DNA from: Marisediminitalea oceani
GTDB lineage: Bacteria; Pseudomonadota; Gammaproteobacteria; Enterobacterales; Alteromonadaceae
Length of the DNA: 64,000 nt
NCBI RefSeq assembly: GCF_003731635.1
Contig: NZ_RCUA01000014.1
Location: 15,985 to 79,984, forward strand
Reading direction: 5' to 3'
Shown here: positions 34,097-41,619 of the stretch, piece by piece
Position numbering within the stretch: position 1 is the stretch's first letter
Layout of the letters: each line of letters starts with the position of its first letter
The notes under the pieces: generated by a model
Database searches by the model: none
Told to the model about the DNA's origin: nothing
Seen by the model: only the letters and a program-made list of their open reading frames with translations
Translations under genes and position numbers: made by a program

Positions 34097-35656
34097 ATGC
34101 ACAGTAAATCCCACCCTGCGGAAGTTCCTTTAAATGACACGGATGTGTTGCTTTCCACAACGGACATGGATAGCCGGATAACCTATGCGAACAGCGATTT
34201 TTGTCGTATCGCCGGATTCAGTACAGAGGACATGTATGGTCAGCCCCATAATCTGGTGCGCCACCCGGACATGCCGGCGCAAGCTTTTGCCAACATGTGG
34301 CAAACCATCCGGGCTGGTCAGTCGTGGATGGGGCCGGTTAAAAACCGCTGTCGTAATGGCGATTACTATTGGGTTAATGCCTTTGTTACTCCCATTCGCG
34401 ATAGCGCAGGCAATATTTGCGAATATCAGTCGGTGCGCACCAAGCCGGATCCGGAAGTGATAAAAAGAGCCGAACAGACTTATCAGCAACTGAGTAATCA
34501 TAAGGATAAACCGCAGTTGTCGGATCACGCCAATGCGCTTCCTCAACTCAAATGGGGGCTGATATTACTGGCCGGATTAAGCTTTTTGTCTGCCTTTTAT
34601 AGTGAGCTTTCTCTCTATGTGAATTGGGTTGTAGGGCTGCTGGCGGTGGTAATGTTTAGCGTTTTCATGCGCTGGTCCGCCCGCCTGCAGGCGCTGACTG
34701 AAAAGTCCCGCCGGATTTTTGATAACCCTCTGATGAGCTTTCTTTACTCGGGGCACCGGGATAGTCTGGCGGCTATTAATCTGGCGATTGAAATGCAGCA
34801 GGCACAGTTAAAAGCGGTAGTTGGCCGGGTGAATGATGCGTCACTTAATGTGTGTGAAAATTCTGCCAGCAGTCTGCAGTGTAGTGACGAAGTCAGTTTG
34901 CATTTACAGCGTCAGATCGGTGAAGTCAGCCAGGTTGTTGCGGCAATGGAGCAACTGTCGCAGACCATCGGTGAAATATCGGGTAACGTTAACGGAGCCG
35001 CCGAAGTGGCAAATGAGTCTGAGGCCAGCACCTTTTTCGGCAAAGGCAATGTCGAGGCAACGATTCAGAATATTCAGAGCCTTAATCGCCACCTGCAGCT
35101 CGCTGATCAACAGGTCGCTGGCATGAGCAAAAGTGTGGCGGATATCAGTCAGGCCCTGCAGGTCATCGAGGGGATTGCCGAGCAAACCAACTTGCTGGCA
35201 GTCAATGCGGCCATCGAGGCTGCGCACAGTGGTGAGTCAGGTAATGGTTTTGTAGTGGTGGCCACTGAAGTCAGAGAACTGGCAACCCGAACGCAGAAGG
35301 CTACAGATTCCATTAAACAGGTGCTCGAATCTCTTTCTTCCCATTCAGGCAGTGCCCGTCATGGAATGCAGCAGGCTCTTAACTCGTCCCTTGATTGTGT
35401 GGGGCTGGCAGAAAGTTGCGGCTCGAGCCTGATGACGATTCAAAATGAAGTGAGTCGTCTGGCCGACCTCAACCGCAGTATCGCCGCGGCCATTGAACAA
35501 CAGTCAGCAGTTGCCACCGAAGTGACTGGCAGTATCAACAATATCATGGCGCTGGCATCACAAAGTGGTGAAGTGAGTTCGCAAGCCAAGGCGCTGAATG
35601 CGTCACTGATGGATAAAGTTGAAGAACAAAGCGCGTTAATACGGCAGTTTGTGTAG
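34097..35656 (+). CDS. PAS-domain methyl-accepting chemotaxis protein (Aer-like)
   Basis: A 519-residue chemoreceptor with an N-terminal cytoplasmic PAS domain (about 15-120: [50 protein letters not shown]), two close hydrophobic segments at about 152-192, and a methyl-accepting signalling domain with the conserved tip [20 protein letters not shown]. The layout matches Aer, the aerotaxis receptor that uses a PAS-bound FAD as redox sensor; FAD binding here is inference. It precedes the EAL gene by about 90 bases on the same strand. Confidence 0.92.
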   Translation: MHSKSHPAEVPLNDTDVLLSTTDMDSRITYANSDFCRIAGFSTEDMYGQPHNLVRHPDMPAQAFANMWQTIRAGQSWMGPVKNRCRNGDYYWVNAFVTPIRDSAGNICEYQSVRTKPDPEVIKRAEQTYQQLSNHKDKPQLSDHANALPQLKWGLILLAGLSFLSAFYSELSLYVNWVVGLLAVVMFSVFMRWSARLQALTEKSRRIFDNPLMSFLYSGHRDSLAAINLAIEMQQAQLKAVVGRVNDASLNVCENSASSLQCSDEVSLHLQRQIGEVSQVVAAMEQLSQTIGEISGNVNGAAEVANESEASTFFGKGNVEATIQNIQSLNRHLQLADQQVAGMSKSVADISQALQVIEGIAEQTNLLAVNAAIEAAHSGESGNGFVVVATEVRELATRTQKATDSIKQVLESLSSHSGSARHGMQQALNSSLDCVGLAESCGSSLMTIQNEVSRLADLNRSIAAAIEQQSAVATEVTGSINNIMALASQSGEVSSQAKALNASLMDKVEEQSALIRQFV

Positions 35657-35749
35657 GTAGAACATTCAGGTGGGGAAAACCTGGCTCCGAAGTGAACCGT
35701 AGCGGCGCTTTTACGGTACTCATACCACAATCAAATAATGAGGCAGTTT

Positions 35750-36889
35750 ATGTGGTGTGCAGAGTGTGAGTCGATTGACGAGTATTTTTATTCTAATACT
35801 TACTTTTGGTTGTTTTTACCCACCAGCGAAGCCATCGATAAAGTCACTAAGATGGCTGAGTATGCGAAGTATCCGCTGGAAAGCGTTGAGCATAAGTGTT
35901 TGCGGGTGCAGGTTGAGAAAGGTCAGACGGGGAACTTTCTCAATCAGCTCAATGGTTGCCTCGATGGGCCTGAATTTGGCGGTACCAAGGTAACCACTTC
36001 TGCCCAGCCTTCACAGCTTGCCATTGAAGAGATAGGCAGGATGACTACGGCTGAGGTGCTTACCCGCCGCTATCAGGCCCAATGGCTGGCTGAAGCCATG
36101 GACAAGCACACTTATGAAAGCTGGTTTCAACCTATCGTCAGGGCGGGCAGCGATGTGGCAGACCCGTCGATCTTTGCCCATGAGTCACTGTTCCGTATCT
36201 TTGATGCTAATGAGTCTTTAATACCGCCTGGCTTTGCGTTCTCGCTGGCCGAGCAAAGTAACTTACTGTTCGCGCTGGATCTTACTGCCAGACGTTCGGC
36301 AGTTGAGTATTTCTCACGGGCTAAACTGAAGGGTAAGGTGTTCATTAATTTTAACCCCTCAAGTATTTACGATCCGGCTTATTGCTTACGTGCCACGGCT
36401 TCAGCTATCAATGAACTGGGTCTCAAGCCCGCAGATGTGGTGTTTGAAATTGTAGAAACCCACCGCGCAAATGACATGAACCACTTAAAGGGGATCCTGT
36501 CATTTTACCGCAGCTCAGGATTTGGGGTGGCGCTCGATGATATTGGCTCAGGCTGGTCTGGTTTAAATCTGCTGGAGCAGTTGAGACCGGACTACGTGAA
36601 AATTGATATGGAGTTAATCAGTGGTATTGACGAAAACGCTTACAAGCAAAATATCGTTAAACACCTGATTCAGATAGCCCGTAAAAATCGTACGGAAGTG
36701 ATTGCTGAGGGGATAGAAACTGAAGCCGAGGCGGAAATGCTCAACGAGCTGGGAGCGGACTACTTGCAAGGGTATTACTTCGCTAAACCAAAACGTTACA
36801 GTGACCGGATCAGCGCTGAAGAACGTGAGTCGATTTATCAGTCAACCCGGCCTATTGAAGAGGCAAAGAAAGCACACCAATTCTCATAG
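35750..36889 (+). CDS. EAL-domain protein (c-di-GMP phosphodiesterase-type)
   Basis: A 379-residue cytoplasmic protein. Residues about 125-365 are an EAL domain: the signature is ESLFR (usually EALxR), then FINFNPSSI, VVFEIVETH, VALDDIGSGWSGLNLLEQL, YVKIDMELI, VIAEGIETEAEAEML and LQGYYFAKP. The metal and catalytic residues all seem present, so it may hydrolyse c-di-GMP. The N-terminal 120 residues are not recognised and begin MWCAECESID with a Cys-x2-Cys pair. ATG 35750 is preferred because TGAGG sits six bases before it; ATG 35738 has no site. Confidence 0.85.
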   Translation: MWCAECESIDEYFYSNTYFWLFLPTSEAIDKVTKMAEYAKYPLESVEHKCLRVQVEKGQTGNFLNQLNGCLDGPEFGGTKVTTSAQPSQLAIEEIGRMTTAEVLTRRYQAQWLAEAMDKHTYESWFQPIVRAGSDVADPSIFAHESLFRIFDANESLIPPGFAFSLAEQSNLLFALDLTARRSAVEYFSRAKLKGKVFINFNPSSIYDPAYCLRATASAINELGLKPADVVFEIVETHRANDMNHLKGILSFYRSSGFGVALDDIGSGWSGLNLLEQLRPDYVKIDMELISGIDENAYKQNIVKHLIQIARKNRTEVIAEGIETEAEAEMLNELGADYLQGYYFAKPKRYSDRISAEERESIYQSTRPIEEAKKAHQFS

Positions 36890-36918
36890 TTCGCCCTGAG
36901 AGCGGTGCATATTTGAAT

Positions 36919-36955
36919 AAAAAAAGACAAGTATTATTTACATTTGTCTTTTTTT
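36919..36955 (+). terminator. Terminator after the EAL gene
   Basis: AAAAAAAGACAA (36919-36930) pairs with TTGTCTTTTTTT (36944-36955) around a 13-base loop. The T tract is part of the stem, so it may also work on the other strand. Confidence 0.65.
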
Positions 36956-36964
36956 AAACTACAT

Positions 36965-36986
36965 TAAGTAAAGTTTGTTTTACTTA
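36965..36986. promoter_or_regulatory. Inverted-repeat operator upstream of the XRE module
   Basis: TAAGTAAA (36965-36972) and TTTACTTA (36979-36986) form a perfect eight-base inverted repeat with a six-base spacer, 18 bases before the first start of the XRE operon. A likely binding site for the encoded XRE repressor. Confidence 0.5.
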
Positions 36987-37004
36987 GTGGAAGGTTTAAT
37001 TGAT

Positions 37005-37421
37005 ATGGGTGACTCTCAGGAACTTAGCCGCCGGCAGCGCAATCAGCTTAATCACCGCCGACTGGCCGGTTATACACTGGTATGGCTGGTGTCGTTAGCT
37101 CTGGTGTATTTTGGCCACCGCTACTTATGGGCTGGATCAGCTCTGGTGACCACTGCAATGGTCGGGCTCAATATTATTGCGGGTATCGCAATGATGATGG
37201 CCAACAAAAAACTGCTTGCCGGGCTGGATGAGCTGGAGCAGAAAGTTCAGCTGGAAGCCATGGCCCTGGCGTTAGGTGCTGGCTTGGTCGGAGGGTTTGC
37301 TTATTCAGCGCTGACTCAGACCGGGGTATTGCCGTTCCATGCGGACATCTCACACCTTGCCGTTTTTATTGCGCTGACTTATCTGGTTGCCATGGTTAAG
37401 GGAGTGAAGAAGTATCAATGA
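37005..37421 (+). CDS. Four-helix membrane protein, first gene of XRE module
   Basis: A 138-residue protein with four hydrophobic segments (about 22-45, 48-65, 85-105 and 115-132) and a short acidic loop DELEQKVQLEA between helices 2 and 3. Function unknown. ATG 37005 follows GGAAGG at a wide spacing; in-frame TTG starts upstream are less likely. Its stop overlaps the XRE gene start (ATGA), so the two are co-translated. Small membrane proteins paired with such XRE regulators are common in bacteria and their roles are mostly unknown. Confidence 0.75.
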   Translation: MGDSQELSRRQRNQLNHRRLAGYTLVWLVSLALVYFGHRYLWAGSALVTTAMVGLNIIAGIAMMMANKKLLAGLDELEQKVQLEAMALALGAGLVGGFAYSALTQTGVLPFHADISHLAVFIALTYLVAMVKGVKKYQ

Positions 37422-37609
37422 AAAACCGATTGAAAGTGCTCAGAGCAGAACGAGACTGGACCCAGGCCGATTTGGCCGAGCGACTGGATGTGTCCCGGCA
37501 AACTATCAACGCTATCGAGAAGGGCAAGTTTGACCCGAGTCTGCCCCTGGCGTTTAAAGCATCACGGTTATTTGGCTTAACCATCGAAGAAATATTTCAG
37601 GACGAGTAA
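37418..37609 (+). CDS. XRE-family helix-turn-helix regulator
   Basis: A 63-residue stand-alone helix-turn-helix protein: LRAERDWTQADLAERLDVSR, then QTINAIEKGKFDPSLPLAFK and GLTIEEIFQ. It matches the Cro/CI group of very short XRE regulators, without a ligand domain. ATG 37418 overlaps the upstream stop by four bases. The inverted repeat at 36965-36986 is the natural candidate for its operator. The regulator probably responds to, or is held by, the coupled membrane protein (inference). Confidence 0.92.
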   Translation: MKNRLKVLRAERDWTQADLAERLDVSRQTINAIEKGKFDPSLPLAFKASRLFGLTIEEIFQDE

Positions 37610-37631
37610 CCCTTAGCAAGCGGAGAAAATT

Positions 37632-37817
37632 ATGTACAACCTAAACTGTAATACAAAAAATCATATCATTATCGCACTGATATTTGCTGCCGCAATGCTG
37701 TTGAGCAGTTGGCTTATGCAAGGTCAGGAGAACTCAGCGGCGGTGTTTATTGGCCTAATTAGTGCCTATCCAATCCTGACTCGTTTGCTTAAAGACAAAC
37801 GCTCAGCTGGGTGCTAG
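37632..37817 (+). CDS. Small two-helix membrane protein
   Basis: A 61-residue protein with two hydrophobic segments (HIIIALIFAAAMLLSSWLM and AAVFIGLISAYPILTRLL) and a short polar C-terminus ending in Cys. GGAG precedes ATG 37632, 22 bases after the XRE stop, so it completes a three-gene unit. No family recognised. Confidence 0.65.
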   Translation: MYNLNCNTKNHIIIALIFAAAMLLSSWLMQGQENSAAVFIGLISAYPILTRLLKDKRSAGC

Positions 37818-37885
37818 TGATGCGTAGTGGTGTGCCTGGCATGAAGGTATGGGTCTGTCATTCCTCCCCTTCGCCAGGCTTCATT

Positions 37886-40180
37886 TCAGGAGCGCGGCTG
37901 TAAGTATCCGGCCAGTTGCTCAAACAGCTTCAGACGTTCCACCGGCTTGCTGATGACATCAGTAAAGCCAGCTTCGAGGTAGGCGCGAACATCGTCCTGC
38001 ATTACATTGGCAGTGAAAGCCAAAATGGGGATGTCAGGGTTGAATTCGCGTATTTTGGTGCAGGCCTCAATACCACCCATAACGGGCATTCTGATATCGC
38101 ACAGGATCAAATCATATTGTGCCGACTTTACCGCCTCGACCAACCTGGCGCCGTTATCCACAAACGTTGCCTGAGTACCACACTCCTGCAAAAAAGCCTC
38201 TACAACCAGTTGGTTAATCTCATTGTCTTCTGCAATCAACACCCTTAAATGACTCATATCCGGTGCTTCAGGAGCAGATGGTTGAGTGCTTATGGGGTCA
38301 GATATTGCTTCGAGATGGCAAGCTGTGCGCGGCAGTAATATGGTAAAGCAGCTACCAATATCGGGCGTGCTTTCTACCTGTACTTCTCCGCCCATCAGTT
38401 GTACCAGTTGTTCAACAATGCTCAAACCAAGACCTGAGCCGCCATACTGACGGGTTGTGGTAACATCCCCTTGCGTAAAGGGCGTGAAAAGCTTTGCCAA
38501 CTGCTCCTGGCAGATACCAATGCCGGTGTCTTTGACCTGTATTACTACCAGGGGCTCGGGTGTGGTCCGGGTTTCCACAGCGACTAAAACGTAGCCCTCA
38601 TGGGTAAATTTAATCGCATTACTTACCAGGTTAGACATCACCTGTTTAAAACGAAGCGGATCAATTTTAAAACTGCTGGGTTCATCGTCGGGGTAGGCCA
38701 GGGTTAACGCTATCTGTTTTTGTCGGGCAACGGCAGACTGTTCATTAACGACCTGGTTAAGCAGTTCCTTAAGGTTTACCGGCAGCTCTTCCAGCGTCAT
38801 TCGATTTTCTGCTGCTTTTGAATAATCCAGAATGTCGTTGATAATAGCTACCAACGTGCGGGCGCTGCTCAGCGACTGAGTAATGAACTGACTTTCGCGA
38901 TTACCCGTCGCCAGGCCTTCCAGAATTTGTAAACTGCCGATGAGACCGTTAAGTGGTGTGCGGACTTCATGTGACATCAGGGCTAAGAAGCGTGATTGTG
39001 CATGATTGGCGGCTTCAGCGGCCTCTTTGGCTCTCTCTAACTGCAGGGTGCGTTCTACATCCGCTGTGATATCCAGGTTGACGCCAATCAACTGTCTGAC
39101 TTTACCCTCATTATCGTGCAGCACAGATGCCATGGTCCTGATGTATTTTAGCGTATTCTGTGGTGTGATAATCCTGAATTCCCGGATATACGGTTTGCCG
39201 GTCAGCATGGTCTCTTTAAAGGATTGCAAGGTAGCGTGTAGGTCCTCCGGGTGTACGGTTTTTCGCCAGTCCTCCAACTCGCCCGCGAAGAGCTCAACGG
39301 GCGTTTCGTAAATGGCAAACATGCGGGAATCCCAGACCAGTGTGTCGTTATCTACCTGATATTCCCACACGCCGATTTTAGAAAATTCCAGCGCCAGCGC
39401 CATACGGGTATGCATGCGCTGTTCTTCCTCGTGCTTACTGACTTCTTCGGTAATATCCTTAAATGTGCCGTACAACCGAACCACTTTATTACCTATTTTC
39501 TGCGCATAGCCGTGAGCATTCACTATTCGTTCATCACCCTTAGCCGATACAAAAGGCAGTTGCAGGTCGTATGGTGTGCCATCTGCCTCGAGTTTGGCCA
39601 ACGCTGTTTTCAACGAGGACTGCGCGGCAGGCGGGAAAAAAGACAACGCATCGTCAATGCGGGGCGTGAAGTGTTGGCTGTCGGTTTGATGAATCTGATG
39701 GGTCTTTTTAGACCAGTAGGGCGTATTGGTTTGTTTGTCGAGCTCCCAAACGCCCGTGGCGGTTACTTCCTCGAGAATTTCCAGCGAGGCAGTGCTGCGT
39801 TTTAATTCTGTGACGTCCTGACCAATCCAATACATGTGTTCGTTACTTTGATCGATATCCGTATGCCAGAGCAACCAACGGATACCCGAGGCGCTGGCAT
39901 AGCGAGTCAGAAATTTGTTACCTACGCCGGAGGCTGCCGACTGTGCTAACTGAAAAGAAAAAAAGTGTAGTTCGTCGGCACTGACAAAGTCAAAAATCGT
40001 AGCGGGTGTTTGCTCTTTGCCAGCCTGCTTATACAACAGCTGCGCGGCGGGATTGCAATGCACAATATCACCATTATAAACGGTGACTAACTGGAGGTCT
40101 GCCGAGAGTCGGTTAAACCTTTCAAAGTTGATGTTCTGGCTCACAGGGGTCTCATTTAGTCGCTTATTAACGTACTGCAA
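37886..40180 (-). CDS. Hybrid sensor histidine kinase/response regulator with PAS domains
   Basis: A 764-residue cytoplasmic hybrid kinase. Order: PAS at about 20-130, a second PAS-like part at about 135-250, a third PAS plus PAC at about 265-375 (YIREFRIITPQNTLKYIRTM), HisKA with the phosphorylated His404 in LALMSHEVRTPLNG, HATPase at about 500-618 (NLVSNAIKFTHEG, KDTGIGI, GGSGLGLSIVEQL), then a receiver at 645-764 with Asp695 in LILCDIRMPVMGG and Lys745 in VISKP. No transmembrane segment. The start is uncertain: TTG 40180 or GTG 40144, both without a clear ribosome site. It is divergent from the STAS gene. Confidence 0.93.
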   Translation of the reverse strand: MQYVNKRLNETPVSQNINFERFNRLSADLQLVTVYNGDIVHCNPAAQLLYKQAGKEQTPATIFDFVSADELHFFSFQLAQSAASGVGNKFLTRYASASGIRWLLWHTDIDQSNEHMYWIGQDVTELKRSTASLEILEEVTATGVWELDKQTNTPYWSKKTHQIHQTDSQHFTPRIDDALSFFPPAAQSSLKTALAKLEADGTPYDLQLPFVSAKGDERIVNAHGYAQKIGNKVVRLYGTFKDITEEVSKHEEEQRMHTRMALALEFSKIGVWEYQVDNDTLVWDSRMFAIYETPVELFAGELEDWRKTVHPEDLHATLQSFKETMLTGKPYIREFRIITPQNTLKYIRTMASVLHDNEGKVRQLIGVNLDITADVERTLQLERAKEAAEAANHAQSRFLALMSHEVRTPLNGLIGSLQILEGLATGNRESQFITQSLSSARTLVAIINDILDYSKAAENRMTLEELPVNLKELLNQVVNEQSAVARQKQIALTLAYPDDEPSSFKIDPLRFKQVMSNLVSNAIKFTHEGYVLVAVETRTTPEPLVVIQVKDTGIGICQEQLAKLFTPFTQGDVTTTRQYGGSGLGLSIVEQLVQLMGGEVQVESTPDIGSCFTILLPRTACHLEAISDPISTQPSAPEAPDMSHLRVLIAEDNEINQLVVEAFLQECGTQATFVDNGARLVEAVKSAQYDLILCDIRMPVMGGIEACTKIREFNPDIPILAFTANVMQDDVRAYLEAGFTDVISKPVERLKLFEQLAGYLQPRS

Positions 40181-40375
40181 CCGCTAACAGCGGTTTACGT
40201 TTAGTGCAGAGCCGGGCTTATAATTCCCTGTATTGCCATAAAAATGATCAACCCATTCAACGGACTCCGTTACAAGCGTAGGAAACTTTGCGCAGATTTT
40301 CTAATTTCTACTATCTTTGAATTATGCATGGCAGGTAATTGTTAAGGCTTATGATTGATAACATTGACAGATGAA

Positions 40376-40810
40376 ATGGATGGCACGATGAATCCGAAGG
40401 CGAAAGTATCAAATCAACCACCGCAAGCAATCAACAGCGCCCAACATTGTGTCGGCTGCTACCTGCGTCACGCCAACGTTAACAATGCAACTTCAGCCTG
40501 TCGTTACTGTTTTACCGGAAAAATTGTGGCGCCGGACACGCTTGTTCTGCCGCCGGTCTGGACTGGGTTAAATGCCCTGTCGGTGTTCTCGGCGATGCAA
40601 GACCTGCCTCTGGAAGCACTGCAAAACAAGACGCTTAAAATTGATTTTTCACAGGTTGAATTTCTCGATTCGTCAGGGTTGGGGGCGTTGGTAGGACTGC
40701 AAAAACAACTGGTGGAAAACCAGATTGTTATTCAGATTATTGGTGCTGATGCGCATGCCCGGCGGTTACTGAAAACCGCCAACCTGCATCAGATGTTCTT
40801 TATTAATTAG
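40376..40810 (+). CDS. STAS-domain protein with Cys-rich N-terminus
   Basis: A 144-residue protein. Residues about 65-144 are a STAS domain of the anti-sigma-antagonist type, with the phosphorylatable-type Ser in VEFLDSSGLGALVGLQKQL. Residues 25-45 carry Cys-x2-Cys, 13 residues, Cys-x2-Cys (HCVGCYLRH, then ACRYCFTGK), a zinc-ribbon-like arrangement not usual for STAS proteins. No anti-sigma kinase or phosphatase is adjacent, but the divergent hybrid kinase at 37886 could be a partner (inference). Start is ATG 40376 or ATG 40388. Confidence 0.8.
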   Translation: MDGTMNPKAKVSNQPPQAINSAQHCVGCYLRHANVNNATSACRYCFTGKIVAPDTLVLPPVWTGLNALSVFSAMQDLPLEALQNKTLKIDFSQVEFLDSSGLGALVGLQKQLVENQIVIQIIGADAHARRLLKTANLHQMFFIN

Positions 40811-40822
40811 CGGATAGTCCGG

Positions 40823-41281
40823 CTAGATGAATTTACTCAAATGAGGGTGTGCAAGCTCGATCCACTGCTTTAAACAGGGTTCATCGATGAAGCTGAAATC
40901 AGCAAAGTCAAAGCCCGGCGCAACCGAGCAACCTACCAGTGAATAGTCTCCGGTAGTAGTGGCTGCCTGATAGTGGCCTCCGGGGACCACAGTTGCCAAG
41001 TCATCCTCCGGTCCACCAATGCGTTTTTCATGTAGCTGTTGCTGGTGCAACTGGTACAGCGTGAGCGGCGCGCCATCATAGTGGTTCCATATTTCGTCGT
41101 GCAGAACTCTGTGAAAGCGACTCACCTGACCCTTTAACAGCAAAAAGTAAATATGCGTAACAGCGGGCCGGGGCAAACCGTGTTTAGGTGAACTGACCTG
41201 GTCTGCAGAGCGGTAGATTTGACGATAGTAGCCGCCCTCCGGATGAGGTTCCAGACCGAGTTTATTAACTAAAGGATGCAT
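40823..41281 (-). CDS. Cupin-fold DUF985 protein
   Basis: A 152-residue protein of the cupin_5/DUF985 family. The pattern LGLEPHPEGGYYRQIYRS at the N-terminus, THIYFLLLKGQVSRFHRVLH, EIWNHYDGAPLTLYQL and VAPGFDFADFSFID match the family. Cupin folds bind metals or sugars, but the function of this group is not settled. GGAG precedes ATG 41281. Convergent with the STAS gene and divergent from acnA. Confidence 0.9.
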   Translation of the reverse strand: MHPLVNKLGLEPHPEGGYYRQIYRSADQVSSPKHGLPRPAVTHIYFLLLKGQVSRFHRVLHDEIWNHYDGAPLTLYQLHQQQLHEKRIGGPEDDLATVVPGGHYQAATTTGDYSLVGCSVAPGFDFADFSFIDEPCLKQWIELAHPHLSKFI

Positions 41282-41619
41282 TTATTACTCCACTGAGGAC
41301 ATGACCAATATTCCCGTTATTGGCAGAAAAGTCTTAAATACAGGCCGTAGCGGCTTGATTAAGATTTAAGCATACATAAGGGAAACGCAATGTGCATCTG
41401 TTTTATTAATTTATTGTTAATTTATTGCTACGAAATAGGGCGTAAAACAAGGCTTTGAACTTATTACACACCCGGGTACGTATAAATTTCATAAAATCGT
41501 TCAGGTGTAATACTGTTTATATGTAAGTGTAAGAAATTTATGAGGTTATTGACTGGTTAGGAAAATGCATGAACGGTTAAAGGCAAGTAATCACAGCAAT
41601 GAAAAAGGAAGCGTAAAAC
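41282..41619. other. 338-base region upstream of acnA
   Basis: No gene seen. AT-rich with short repeated ATTTATTG runs near 41405-41430 and an AAGGAAG ribosome site just before ATG 41620. It should hold the acnA promoter and the divergent cupin promoter; I cannot assign boxes with confidence. Confidence 0.5.

Noticed and set aside
39251-39805. A long open frame (184 residues) on the plus strand
   Set aside because: It lies inside the hybrid kinase gene in the opposite strand, lacks a ribosome site and has no recognisable protein pattern; it is a shadow of the real gene.
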